From Fennellomyces sp. T-0311 (Eukaryota; Mucoromycota; Mucoromycetes; Mucorales; Lichtheimiaceae): a DNA stretch of 64,000 nucleotides. The translations under genes were made by a program, and so were the position numbers. The notes under the pieces are model-generated. The model was given only the letters and a program-made list of their open reading frames with translations. It was not told the DNA's origin and ran no database searches. The stretch is taken from the NCBI GenBank assembly GCA_025266875.1, contig JALLLT010000034.1, positions 124,001 to 188,000 on the forward strand, given 5' to 3'. Positions 21,558 through 33,264 of this stretch are shown one piece after another. The stretch's first letter is position 1, and each line of letters opens with the position of its first letter.

Positions 21558-23384
21558 CGGAAGACACGGCTCCCCGTCAGGACGAACTGCTGGCAACGTA
21601 AGGCTATGGATTGCTTTGCATACTTATGCAACTATTATAGCTAATATCTTCCCTATATGTGCTGTTGTGTCAAAGTAATTGTGATGTAGAAGGATCAATT
21701 GGTAACAATAAAGAGTCGCTGATACCGTAAAATAAATCTCTGTTCTGATTGTCTTTTCATCTGCTAAACTAGTGCCTTATTTATACTGTTGACTACGGCA
21801 CATCTTTGACTGTCCTTCTAGCATCTTCTATAACGTGAAAATCGATTCATATAAATTTACCATTAAATTCCCACTCTCACCATCGTCACAGTAATCTACT
21901 GTTCCACCACTTTAACCTTTTGTTTTAGGTTAATTTATTCATTTGATCCTTTTTTTACACCACTTTTTACACCTATTAAAACGGTTCTACACCAGGGTTA
22001 TTCTCTGTGAAAACCTTGTGTTGTATCCACAACATGACCACGGCTTATGCATCACTTATTATTGTTTGCTTATTGACAACGGGCTACATTAATTTCCTGA
22101 TCTACAGCCACATCCCTGTTCTTGACATGCATTCCTCGTAATAGCCTTGCGTATCCTAGGGAAATCTACATAACCCTAGTTACCACAGCGGTTCATGTGC
22201 CTTTTAACCATATCAATAATCCAACCCGTCGAGAAGAAGCCTTTATTATTTAAAGCGATGATTCAGCATATGAAACAAATCAGTTATCACTTGTGCCTCA
22301 GAACCTACCTGTCTCATTTTACCTGTTGAATATCACAGATGTTTGCAAGGCTGAAAATGCTCAGGAATGCGCCGTACGTCCCTTCCAACTGGAGGTCCAT
22401 AACTAGACAGAGGCGATGTCGTATCTCCGACATACACCACCATCCATGATTACATGCTTTTCCTACTACTCTATGCTATACCCGTTGCCATTACGACATC
22501 AACAACCACACAGTTATCGATTGCCTTATTTGCTCTTATGTAAAGCCTTGATTAGGATTTACCGACCGTATGGTAGCACCTCCTTTAACTTGGTTCTATG
22601 TGTACTTCGGCTCCTTAATCTGTAAGGCAAGATCATATGAAAATCGGTAATAACACGAGCTGTAGGCTTATTAGACAAAGAATAGCGGGTAATTTTCATT
22701 ATAAAACAATATGCACATCTTGGCCCCGCCGTTTGAAAACATTTTCTTATTAAACGATGCCACTGTCGGCGAGCAACCTCATTTGGATAGGCCATTAGAA
22801 TATAGGCAATATGGTAGAAATGAGTTGATACGAAAGTGCGAAAGATCACCGGGTTTTTGCAACTTTCATTAAAAAGTAAGCAGGATTCTTCTTGAAGGAG
22901 GCAAGGGAGGTCGTGCTGTTTCGTAGAATGATTCCTTCATCTGCTAATCCCAGTTCCACATTAGATTTTCCAGTTCCCATCCCTGCTCTTGCAATAAGCT
23001 CTGTGAAGAAACTCTGTTAAGCGTTCTTACTCTGAATTTTCTGTGTTCCCAGCAGCCACCATCACTTTGTCCGATATTATAGAAGGAATATACTCCCTCA
23101 ATATCATTGTATCAACTAGTTACGCACATACCGATTATATAGCGTCACATTTTGATTAGTGCATTTGACAACATATTTTACTAGAAAAACAAATAATGGG
23201 TGATGGCAAGCGATTGACTATTTACGGTTTTTTTGCGTTAACTGTGTTTTTCAAACTGGTCGCGTTCGAAAATCCTTTGAAATATCCAACCTCCCGCCCA
23301 TCCTCGAAGCACACAAACCAATTCATCCTTTTTTTTGGCATCCTTCTTCTTTTGGACATAGTTCGCTGCCCACTCCGTACCCTA
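21558..23384. other. Intergenic stretch without supported gene
   Basis: About 1.8 kb, AT-rich. Scattered frames (for example minus 22559-22849) show no domain, no splice-consistent extension and no known repeat. Further small exons of the upstream orphan gene could extend into the first 120 bp. Confidence 0.5.
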
Positions 23385-24232
23385 TTACTGTTGTGGTCCA
23401 TCAACCACTCGTGGCGGCGCCCTTGCAGCTTCCCTGGAGCTGATTGAGTGAACTCCTTCGGGTAACATTGGCGGTAATGGTATTGTGGATGCGGACGGCT
23501 GTTTTCTAATATACCTGTTGATGCATAGATCTGCGTACTCTATGCCGTCTGCCAAATAGGTTCTTGCGCGTTTTCGGTCACTAGCGACCTGATCCAATGC
23601 CATTCTTGTACAATCAAGCTGCTGACGGAAGTGTTTGCAGGCATGCACGAACACGTCGACATTAGCTTCTTTGCGTACTTCATGGTAAAAGGCCGTTTTC
23701 GGGATCGTGCACACCATTTGTACCGTCGGATCAGTTCTATGTCCCAGCGAAAGCAGTGACGACTCATGACTGCTTAAGACGCACATCAATGCTACTAAGG
23801 GTTCCAAAGGGCTACCATCGAGCGAGTTTGCAATAGTATTGCCGCTTAGCACGAAATGTGTTTTGGTCCAAAAAATCGCGTCAAAGTTGCATAAGAAATG
23901 GTTTTTCCGTTGTTGAAAGTAATTCCTGAATCTCAGTACGCATTTCGCGGCTACATAGCGTAATGCGCTTGGTTCGATGTGGCAGTTGTCATATATATGC
24001 GAGCAGTACTTGGTCATTCTCTTGATGAAACGCATGTCCATCGCGTGCTGCACTTCGATGAGTACGGAGGTGAGATCTCGGCTGTTGGCTTTGGGAACAT
24101 GTAACACGTCTGATCTACGACATCTATCCATTCACATGGTGCTACAGTGTACTTGTTGGACCCGCCAATATCTTCGAGCACATTTTCGTAAGTTACTGGA
24201 GCGAGGTCTTTCCAGCGCCGTGTCGTGTATAT
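23385..24232 (-). pseudogene. PD-(D/E)XK-like multicopy Mucorales family (IEVQH motif), frameshifted
   Basis: The long minus-strand frame contains RRSDVLHVPKANSRDLTSVL, then IEVQHAMDMRFIKRMTKYC, LEPLVALMCVLSSHESSLL and GHRTDPTVQMVCTIPK. The Asp followed by Glu-x-Gln is the layout of PD-(D/E)XK enzymes with a Gln variant (as in Rpn/transposase-type nucleases). I know this family as repeated in Mucorales genomes. Immediately upstream, a different frame reads YENVLEDIGGSNKYTVAPCE, W, the expected preceding segment, so a 1-nt shift near 24128 breaks the gene unless a cryptic intron restores it. Nuclease function is inference. Confidence 0.58.
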
Positions 24233-24270
24233 TTTTAGAATAGAAGATTACACCCGCTGCGGTCTGCTGC

Positions 24271-24298
24271 GACGCAGTGCAGCCTTATGAAAGGCTGC
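24271..24298. repeat. Short perfect hairpin
   Basis: GCAGCCTT and AAGGCTGC form an 8-bp stem around a 4-nt loop at about 24279-24298; a second GCCGC/GCGGC mini-stem lies near 24371. Significance unknown. Confidence 0.5.
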
Positions 24299-24366
24299 CT
24301 GTACGCACAAAAGAAAACTTTAGCTTTTGATCTGGTAAACATCTGCTCTCGTAATCAGCTATGAGA

Positions 24367-24732
24367 TTAGCCGCTACGCGGCGCAAAAGCTACTACGACA
24401 GCTGCACAATTACCTATGATACCTGCTACAACAATATCCATGATTCTGATGTCGTTCAGCATGTGCTTGATCATTAGATCCGAGCCCGAACGATGTTTGT
24501 GTGGCCGAGCAAAGTTAAGAAACTCGGCCACAGAGTATTCGGTCATAGTGAGTATAGCGACAACACACTTGTCGGAAAGCGACGACGTTCTTGTCGAAGT
24601 ATATGAAAGAGATGAAGCATCGATCCATTTGAAGCTCTCCTTTATATATAAAGTGTGACGTAGCAAAATATTTACAAGTTGCCTTACTGTGGCTTTTCTA
24701 ATCACATTGTGGATCCGTATACCTGGATCCAA
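24367..24732 (-). other. Open frame, possible 5' part of the IEVQH-family gene
   Basis: 121 codons including SLSDKCVVAILTMTEYSVAE, FLNFARPHKHRSGSDLMI and DIRIMDIVVAGIIGN. Composition looks coding, and strand and position fit an upstream exon of the frameshifted gene at 23385-24232. No splice path without stops was found between them. Family unassigned. Confidence 0.35.
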
Positions 24733-24876
24733 GTAAGACTGACATGTATCCGTGTACTCTGTTGAGCACTCATTGACAAAACCGAGGAGTTCATTACGAG
24801 AAATGATGATACTGGATGGGTGTATATATTGATCTGCGTAGATTCTACTGTGAATGCATATGTACTGGTGTAAATA

Positions 24877-25670
24877 TTATTTTGCCGATGCGGCTTGCTG
24901 CTGTTGCTGCTGTTGCTGCTGTATCTTATCCTGCATCACACTGACGATAGCTACACATTCCATTAGCACCCTTCGCTGCTGACTCCGAAACCTAATCATA
25001 CCTCGGACACTGCTCTGCTTTCCGTTGATGGTTTCCTGAAGCTTCTCCAGGTTCTGCTTGACGTACTCTTCCTTGCCCTGATAGAACTTTGATGCACCAT
25101 CCAAGGACTACAAGAACCTTAACACCACGGGCGATTTTCAACCGAGAAACTAGAACATACCTTTTCAACATAGTAGCCCGTACCAATATCGACGATCACC
25201 TTTTCAACGTCACTCAGCTTACCGGGCACATAGAGGTAATTGATGCCCATGATCAAGTTAAGGATTGTTTTTGGTATCAATTAACAGAGCACTGTACAAA
25301 TGGTTAAAAAAATAAAGGATATCGATGATGTGAGTGGCACCAGGATCGTCTTGTCTATGCGAGTGGACCATGTTAGAACGATCTATCTTTTTCCGGAATA
25401 ATGGCCTGCACCATACCACCAGCTTTTTCTCCCTTGAGGGAGTCCACGCTCTCAGCACAGTCTGCGAACCGAGCCTGGGCACCCTTGAGCTTGCCGTACG
25501 ATTGTGTAAGATGAGAAAGTTCCTAGCAACGCGTTTAAATAAACACGGTGAGCCCCATCGAAGACAATGGCATTAGGCAACAGGCAAACCTCTTCCAGCT
25601 GAACCTTGACCTGCTGTAAGGATGGAAGATCGAGATCGGTTAAATTCACAGTTTGCTGTTGAGATGACAT
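24877..25670 (-). CDS. GIM5: Prefoldin subunit 5
   Basis: Minus-strand exons begin with [20 protein letters not shown] then VKVQLEE. After an intron they continue with [20 protein letters not shown], and later AIIPEK-like and YVPGKL-type beta-hairpin sequence (about 25240-25190), GTGYYVEK and [20 protein letters not shown]. The end is [19 protein letters not shown]. This is the alpha-type prefoldin layout: coiled coil, beta hairpins, coiled coil. Prefoldin 5 is one subunit of the hexameric cytosolic chaperone that hands nascent actin and tubulin to CCT/TRiC. The poly-Gln tail is longer than usual. At least three introns; the start is the only ATG before the conserved [10 protein letters not shown]. 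Confidence 0.88.
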
Positions 25671-25990
25671 GATGCAGGAACGAAATAGGTCTGACGAGAA
25701 GAGCGTAAGATGTGGCTGAGTTCGATTTCGCGTTTACTCGATGAACGAGGAGCTCGGTTGGCTCGTATCGCGGTGTAACAGCTTTTTTAGCGAGAGAGTG
25801 GGAGGTACGTGAATGCATTAAGTATATGCTATGCCACACAGATGGTGTATTGTGTATGTGTATTGAACAATCTCAAAACGAGATTTTGAGAGAAACGTAT
25901 AAACGAAGTCTAGGTCTACTCTAGTACAAGCTTTATAATGGGGCGAAACGAAGGGCGAGAAGAGAAACGACAGATAGGCGCGTAAGTTGC

Positions 25991-26596
25991 TTAGTTGCCA
26001 ACGTAGCCAGTGCCCTTGTAACCCTCGGAGGAGATACCGCTGACGGGGTTGGAGTTCTGGCTCTTGAGGTACTCGTTGGTGGCCTCTTGCCATTCCTTGG
26101 TGAAGGTTTGGGGCTTTTCTTGGCCTAATCATAAACAAAAACCTTTAGCATGAATTTGTAAACAAACAACCCTTCCTTCTTACCGTTGACACGGATCACG
26201 TAGAACAAACCGGCCGAAGCAGCCATCACGGCGGCGATACCACCGAGAACCTTGGCGCCATGACCAGGTTGGGTGATGGGCTCACGAGGACCATGAGGAC
26301 CGAAAGCAATGTAGTCTTTTTTGTAAAAAAACAAACGCGATGCATTCTCGTCAATGAACTGGTGCAAATGACTCTCACACATTGAATTACTTACAGGCAG
26401 CCTTCTTTTCCTCGGTCGACAAGACCTTCCAGTCGGCCTTTTGGGCCTCCTCGAGTTGCTTAGCGATCGTGTTTTGTTCAGCAGTCGAAAGAGTCTTCCA
26501 GCGGCCTTCCAAGTTCTGAACGGCAACGTTGGTGGAGGCATTGCGACGGCCCAAGACGCGACCGATTTGAGTACGAGTAGCAGCAGCACGGAACAT
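25991..26596 (-). CDS. COX5: Cytochrome c oxidase subunit IV (yeast Cox5 family)
   Basis: Three minus-strand exons. The first starts MFRAAATRTQIGRVLGRRNA, a basic amphipathic mitochondrial presequence, followed by LEGRWKTLSTAEQNTIAKQL and ADWKVLSTEEKKAA. After an intron (about 26314-26395) comes YYIAFGPHGPRE, then the single membrane span VLGGIAAVMAASAGLFYVI. The last exon reads KPQTFTKEWQEATNEYLK and ends with GYKGTGYVGN. Length (about 170 aa), presequence, one TM helix and the KTLSTAEQ / TKEWQEA motifs fit subunit IV of complex IV in the mitochondrial inner membrane. An upstream in-frame ATG at 26659 would bury the presequence and is disfavoured. Confidence 0.9.
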
Positions 26597-27606
26597 AGCA
26601 GTAACGGGATAGAAAAACAAGAGAAGGTAAAACACAAATTGACTGGGCCTGAATACCAATCATGTTTTTTTTGCAAGCCCCAAGGTGACGTAGCCCCATT
26701 CGTCGCATTTTTATCGCACGATCTTATTGCAACATTAGCTACACGTCGATTCCCTTTGTCTGTTTCGACTGCCAATGAACTGAGCAGCACCCTGCCAAAC
26801 GCCTGGGTTTAGCATTTATACCGCCATTGTTCAGGGATTCTGTTGTCCCTGTGGTTCCAGAAAGGTACCGAATTCTCGCTTATTGGACACCGTCGTTCCT
26901 ATGGTAATTACTATGGTAACTAATGGCTTCCATTGTTACATTTTTGTTTCCTTGAGCTATCGGTTGAAGTATTTCAAAATATAATGGTGCTAATGCTAAT
27001 GCTCATTCAAATACGGAGGGGCAGAAAAATGTTATTCTGAGATGGAGTATAATGTAAAAGAGACAAAGGTTTATATATAAGAACAAAAATCGGCTGAGGT
27101 TGGTTATTTATATGGTCATTGTATAGTGACATGTGCATATTCTCAGGGGAAGGCACTATGATGATCATTTACTGCTTCAAGGTACAATTTTGTTACTAAG
27201 CATGGCCCTGATTTCGGTCAGCTTAGAACTTGATGATACGACCATGAATTTGGTGTAAGCTTCTTATCCAATGTGCTACAGATCATGGACAATCTCTACG
27301 AGACTGCGCAGCTAACTTTCCATTCCCAAAGCTTAAACGTGCCTATGTAATGGCTAATAAAATAACGCCTTAAGAATGAAGTGACATAAAAGATGCGATT
27401 TTATCCTGCACAGCGAAGTATATCGTTGTAATCGACTTACAGACCACGCACTCCCTCTTAACAGATATGTTTGCGCTATAACGATGTTAATCTGTCAACA
27501 ACAGAAAAGAAGATCAACTTTATTTTTAATCTATGCATAGCTGGATACAGTGCAGCATTGTTACACATGCTTGTCGGGCAGCAATAAACGTTTCATTCCT
27601 CTCACC
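26597..27606. other. Divergent intergenic region
   Basis: About 1 kb between the COX gene and the first TPR/F-box gene. TATAAATG on the minus strand at about 26812-26820 could serve the COX gene. AT-rich, no gene seen. Confidence 0.55.
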
Positions 27607-29859
27607 ATGACACAATCTGCAGTGCATCTAGAACCATTGCCAGTATATCCAGGCGACGCGTTTTCAAGGCTGACCGCGACAACACTCGACACCATTTCAG
27701 CGTGCACCGCCTTCGACGAAGGCAAACGAGCCTACGCAGCGCATGACTATAACGAGGCAATTCAATTCTACACGCACGCATTAGAGGCTCTACAATCCGA
27801 TCTCTTATCAGCCATTTACTGCATCGCGCCGCCGCATATGAAATGGACAAGAAGTATGATCTTGCCATACAAGAAGCAGATCGTGCAAACCCCAATAAAT
27901 ACTCACCACGACCAGATGCATATTTCATCCAGGCCAATGCGCTTCTTTTACAAAACAAGGTTTCGGACGCAGCTCGAGTGTACGAGAAAGGTGCGCAATG
28001 CGTACCTGAAACTTGCTCTCAGCATCAAGTACTTGTTGCCAGACGTGACGAGTTATTCAAGGAAATTGGATCACGCAATGAATCAATCGCGGTTCGGATA
28101 CCACTGGAGGTGGTTTGCAAGATCTTATCCTACTTACCAATGGATTCTCGTTTCCAACTCGCCTCCACATGTCGTTACTGGTACAATTTTTTATTACATG
28201 ATTGGAACGGCATGTGGTCCATCATCGATGCAGCCGCCGACTACGTTCCGAAAGGTTATCCAGCAATTTGTTGTTTTCTGCAAGCAGTGTCGCCTAATCA
28301 TGTCGAGGAAGTTATACTGGATATAAGCGAAATGTACGATGTTATGCCAACTCTGAACACTGACCATCCAAAGGAACAAGCGTCCGTTGATCGCTCACAA
28401 TACATAGCTGCTGCCATGATCCAGAGCAATTGGAATAACATTCGATCATTGAGTAAGAGCTTGCTTCTGATGGTCGTTTCAAACCTCACTAATGAATGTC
28501 TATTGAAGCGATCAAACACCTTAAAGAAGAGCCCTATTACGACATTCTTGACTCCAGCAAAAATACTTTGGAACAGTTGGAAATACACAGCGTGGGTCGT
28601 AATGACTGCATTGCGGTTAGCGATGCAGCAACTGCATGCTCGAACCTTCGACTTGTTACATACCATATCACCGGGAACACGCGGTACCTGTTGGATCTGC
28701 GTTCTCCTCCATGCAAAGCATATTGCTGCAATCCAACTTACATTTGACCCATCTGACCTTATCTAGTCAGATAAGACCAGAGGTATTGGGACGCCTTCTT
28801 GAGAGTTCACCGCACCTGTTATTACTCTCACTGAATTCGACGCATGATAACAACCACGCAGATATTATACGTATGGTGTATATGCGATGTCATGTACTCC
28901 GAACGTTTTCGTACAAGAGCAACTGCAATGACAATCTTATAGCTAGATACGCTAGTTTAAGTGATGAATCATCGGTAATCCATGGCCTTAGGTCGTTCGA
29001 GTTTCATGTCAGTCACGCAGCTGTGGATTCGGCCAACGACATCAACAATGCATTGGGAATGATTCTTGTAAGGAAGCACAATACATTGGAAATGTTGAAG
29101 GTCGACTCTGCATTTATCGATCTGGTGGGAGTTTTAGGACCACTCACATTGTACGGGGCTCATCAACTGCGTACGCTCGACTTGAAGCAGCCATTCGGAT
29201 CAGTGGTTCACGTGTATCTCTTTTTGACAGCCTGTCGATCACTCCAGACAGTTACTCTCCGAGGCACGTTTTTCTGGAATGACACCATATTAAAAGCTCT
29301 CTCAGAATTGCCGCTGCGCGAATTAACCATGATCGCCAATAATGGAGAGACAGCTGACGACTTGCTGCCTCCAGAAAATGCTATGCAAGCGGCAGAACAG
29401 GCATTGATTTCACTGGTCAAGGACATCCAGACGTTGAGGAATCTAGCAGTTAACTATGGATCATCCTTCAGGTTATCCGATGACTTTTTACTGCGACTGA
29501 CGAGTGCCATCGCTACTGATTCTCACGTCGTCGAGCTTGATTTTCAAAATATAGCAGTATCAGACTCCCATCTGATTTCTATGCTGAGTAATCTCAAGAA
29601 CTCCCAAGTACGCAAATTGAGCTTCCAGAAAGCAACTACAGTCAGTACCAGGGTACTTAGAATACTTGGGTTGGCTATTGGTGCAGAACACCCTCATACA
29701 CATTACGCAGACGATGATCATAGCTTGGTCAGCAGCAAGTTGGAAGACATATTATTCAGCCGAGAAAGCCGGCGTCTCGTAAACGTGAAGCCGTCAATTA
29801 CCGATTTACTGCACTGGAGGATGACGTATCATTGGGATGAACTTGTCAATACACTGTAA
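27607..29859 (+). pseudogene. TPR/F-box/LRR protein, first tandem copy, three frameshifts
   Basis: Starts MTQSAVHLEPLPVYPGDAFS and follows its neighbour (30065-32410) throughout: TPR region FDEGKRAYAAHDYNEAIQFY, F-box with RIPLEVVCKILSYLPMDSRF, QLASTCRYWYNFLL, then leucine-rich repeats to the end. The frame shifts near 27822 (SAIY then LHRAAAYEM), near 28465 and near 28690, each in the same direction as a 1-nt deletion. The paralogue is uninterrupted at these places and no intron signals explain them. It is therefore a probable pseudogene, or else three assembly errors. The long open 3' portion (28690-29859) suggests recent inactivation. Confidence 0.75.
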
Positions 29860-30064
29860 CGAGCACTTAAGATGTGGCTTACTGATTGTATATGTCTTAA
29901 ACTGCATAATCTTTTAAGTGCGTAATAAAGTTGCAGCTGTGTAGCAAAGTCATCCAGGGGAACCAAAGGGAGATCGATTTGCAAATGTGGTGCGACTACT
30001 CTCCTTTAAAGTATCATGCACCGAGTTTGGCTCCTGAGCTGCGTTTTCAACCAACCACTCAATC

Positions 30065-32410
30065 ATGTCAGATTTAAAGTCAATGCCGGCCATTGCAATC
30101 CATGGCGAAGCCTATCTGCTGCAGACTCGAACCAAGCTCGACTTTGGTGCAACCGAAAGTGCCTTTGAACAAGGACGGACCGCCTACGCGACACGCGATT
30201 ACACCCAAGCGATCCAACATTACACTCGAGCAGTGCTTGCATTACAGTCCGATCTTTTATCCGTGATTTTCTTGCATCGTGCAGCAGCCTATGAAATGGA
30301 AAAGGATTATGAACGATCGCTCCAAGATTGTGATTGTGCCAACCCAACAGACGACTCACCTGTTCCTGATCCTTATTTCCAGCGAGCCAACGCTCTCTTA
30401 TTCCAAAACAAGCTATGGGAGGCTGCCCTAACATATGTCAAGGGTGCAGACATGGTGCCCTCCACCTGTCCACAGCGTGCAGAACTCGTCAAGAAGCGGG
30501 ACCAATTGATGTCCGTTCTCGAGAGAGGAACATATCAGAAAGGGTCTTTCGGCAACACCCAGCAACCTCTACAACTCCCAGTGCCAAAGCTACCGACCAC
30601 TGTCGGTCTCCCGAGTCAAGGGAGGATAGGTTCTCTCCCTTCCGAAGTCATCACCCTTATTTTGTCACACATGTCAGTCAAGTCGCGTGTACGCCTGGCT
30701 ATGACATGTCGATATTGGCACGAATTTATCTTGTGCGAATGGGCCGAAATGTGGTCAACCGTTGACTTGACAACGAATGACTTGCCCATTCGCTCCTCAG
30801 CGATTCAGCAGTTTCTGCGAGCAGTATCACCCCATCAAGTTAGAAAGCTCAAGCTTAATTTATATGGTGTGACGAATATCAAGGCTGGGTCCATTTTTCT
30901 TGATGACTGCCATCGATTTGGCAGCCCTTCGGAAGCTGTAATTCCTATCATCCAACAGTTAAGCTGGGATAAGATCGAATCATTAGGTAAGGTATTGATT
31001 CCAATCTTTCATACCTGCCACTTTTATCTCACAGATATATCAGAGATTGCTGAACCGAGCAAGGTCCCGTTCTGCACGATTCTCGGATATACGAAGGACA
31101 CTCTAAAAACACTGGACTTGCGCAGTACATGCAGCAATGCATACCGCGCAGAAGCATTGCATGATGCAGCAAATGCTTGTCGAGCCCTTCAATCCATTAC
31201 CAGCCATGTCGTTGGATTTCGGGGAAAGACCCAGCTCGAGAATCTAGTCCCTGCACTATCGGCATCCAACTTGCACCTGACACAACTGGTTCTCTCATGC
31301 GTAATGTCTTACGAATCCTTGACGAACATCCTCGCACATTCGCCGCATTTAAGCTCTCTCCAAGTAGACTCACGTCAGTTTACAAATTTACACGGCTCAA
31401 TTCTCCATCATATTTACAAGCATTGCCATATACTTCAGTCACTTGCGTATGAACCAATCGGCAATCAATCTCTCTCAACGACCTATTCTCGTCACTACTA
31501 TGACACATCAATTACCAAAGGGCTTAAATCGCTTAGACTCTGCATTCCTCATCGAAAGCCCGCAGAAATGAGAGGTGTCGATGGGATGCTTTGCTGGATA
31601 TTTGACAGAAACCACGGTACATTGGAATCACTTGACCTTGACCTGGATTCGATCACTCCAAGCAAGTTCAGACCAATAGCACGGCTCGCAAAATTCGGTA
31701 CTCCTCGATTGCGTGTACTCAAACTGGCACAAGGAAATGTCGACTTTGACTATCGCGAGCTTTACGCTCTTTTGACAGCATCACCGTCAATTGAAATTGC
31801 TGTACTCAGCGGATCATCCATCTGGCACGACGACATCTTGCATGCGCTCAGTCATACACCACTCCGTCATATATCCATGAACATCGGGGACCTTGATATG
31901 ATCAAGGAAGGACATGGGATGTTATCGATTCGTGGAGTTCGGGCATTATTTGCGCACGCCCGAAATCTGAGGAGCTTTTCAATTACATCTGATCATGGTT
32001 GTCACAGCTTTTGCAACATGCCCAAGACCTTTATCGTTGCCCTGGCACATTCTATAAGCGCCTACTCAAGCATCAGTGATCTTGAACTCAATGTTCCGCT
32101 CTCAAATGCTCAAATGATAAGCGTCATGAATAGGCTAAAAAAGTCTCAAGTATTACGAAAATTGGCTCTGACACTCACTTGTCGCATCGGCGTCAAAGGA
32201 CCCAAGGCAATTGGATCACTTTCTAATCTGGAGACCCTGGAAATTACGGATCTAAATGGAAGTATCACAAAGTATGCGTTGGCTGAAATCCTGAACAATA
32301 ACAACTCCAAGCGACTGTTGGCTGTCAAGGTCAAAAGCAAGGAAGGAGATACGTGTCTGCAACAATTCAGAGATCCTTCTGCTGGCTGCGAGTATTCGTT
32401 GAACGCCTGA
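30065..32410 (+). CDS. TPR/F-box/LRR protein (Pof3/Dia2-like architecture)
   Basis: Single exon, 781 aa. Residues about 33-150 form TPR-like helices (FEQGRTAYATRDYTQAIQHY, LLSVIFLHRAAAYEMEKDY, YFQRANALLFQNKLWEAAL). The F-box is at about 189-235 (IGSLPSEVITLILSHMSVKS, RVRLAMTCRYWHEFIL). The rest is leucine-rich repeats. This order (TPR, F-box, LRR) matches yeast Dia2 and fission yeast Pof3, substrate receptors of SCF ubiquitin ligases that bind Skp1 through the F-box. The target is unknown, and such families are expanded in Mucorales, so one-to-one orthology is not claimed. It lies 205 bp downstream of a frameshifted paralogue. Confidence 0.82.
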   Translation: MSDLKSMPAIAIHGEAYLLQTRTKLDFGATESAFEQGRTAYATRDYTQAIQHYTRAVLALQSDLLSVIFLHRAAAYEMEKDYERSLQDCDCANPTDDSPVPDPYFQRANALLFQNKLWEAALTYVKGADMVPSTCPQRAELVKKRDQLMSVLERGTYQKGSFGNTQQPLQLPVPKLPTTVGLPSQGRIGSLPSEVITLILSHMSVKSRVRLAMTCRYWHEFILCEWAEMWSTVDLTTNDLPIRSSAIQQFLRAVSPHQVRKLKLNLYGVTNIKAGSIFLDDCHRFGSPSEAVIPIIQQLSWDKIESLGKVLIPIFHTCHFYLTDISEIAEPSKVPFCTILGYTKDTLKTLDLRSTCSNAYRAEALHDAANACRALQSITSHVVGFRGKTQLENLVPALSASNLHLTQLVLSCVMSYESLTNILAHSPHLSSLQVDSRQFTNLHGSILHHIYKHCHILQSLAYEPIGNQSLSTTYSRHYYDTSITKGLKSLRLCIPHRKPAEMRGVDGMLCWIFDRNHGTLESLDLDLDSITPSKFRPIARLAKFGTPRLRVLKLAQGNVDFDYRELYALLTASPSIEIAVLSGSSIWHDDILHALSHTPLRHISMNIGDLDMIKEGHGMLSIRGVRALFAHARNLRSFSITSDHGCHSFCNMPKTFIVALAHSISAYSSISDLELNVPLSNAQMISVMNRLKKSQVLRKLALTLTCRIGVKGPKAIGSLSNLETLEITDLNGSITKYALAEILNNNNSKRLLAVKVKSKEGDTCLQQFRDPSAGCEYSLNA

Positions 32411-32622
32411 AATGGACATACATAAAGTTCTTCGTGTTATAGAGTAGAGTACTAGTTCTTTCTTTTAATAGCATTCAAATACAATTGTACTACACAAATT
32501 CATCCATACGTATTCAGCATACACTGCTGTACTTTATCTGCTCTTTAAGCGTCAACAATCACAATCATCACTCTTTCCAGCAGTACTACTAAGCGAATCC
32601 CCAACTTTTACCACACCAACGG

Positions 32623-33264
32623 GATGATCCGATGGGCTTGGGTGTCGACAGAATGCGTTGCCGCGTTTCGCCCGCTGCGCTACAATTCAGTGAAAGGAGA
32701 CACTAAAACAAGTATTCGACTTTCAGAAGACCGTCAAGGGCACGACCAGCAGCAATCGTTATAAAGCAAGCACGCCCATTCCAATGGCATTCAAGTTAGG
32801 CAAATACGTACGTTCGCTTGATACTGCGGACGGGACTATGGCAACAAAGACAGTTCACGAGCTTGGTGTCTTGTGCCCGAACCTGAAATCTATCTCGTTC
32901 AGCTAGTAAAAACAACAACAGAATCGTCTCAATAATGAGAAAATGAGGCGTGATTTCCCTCCTCTCCCTTTTGCTTTCATCAAAAACTTGAGCGCGAGTA
33001 TGAAACATCTGACTTTAGACGCCGGGAACGGTGTCATCTATTCACTGCCTGGTTCACTAATGTACTGCAGCACTTGACTGATCTCCAATGGCTATCAATA
33101 ACGCCAAGTTGGAATGCACTGAAACGATTCATACGTTGTGCCCAAGGCTAAAATTTTTTGAGTTTGTCAAGCTGGTTTTTTATTTGCAATATAGCGATAT
33201 GCCCATGGACGGCATCGAGTCCACCATGGATACAATATCTGAAGCAGATAGTAGTGAGATGTAA
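32623..33264 (+). pseudogene. F-box/LRR gene relic
   Basis: Coding-like pieces appear in successive frames. CVAAFRPLRYNSVKGD resembles the end of an F-box. Then come FDFQKTVKGTTSSNRYKAST, GKYVRSLDTADGTM and VHELGVLCPNLKSISFS ending in a stop. Farther on are SMKHLTLDAGNGVIYSLPG, LQHLTDLQWLSITPSWNALK and CPRLKFFEFVKLVF, ending at TAA 33262-33264. At least three frame breaks or stops. Fungal F-box/LRR genes look like this, but the sequence differs from the TPR/F-box pair next door. Confidence 0.5.
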
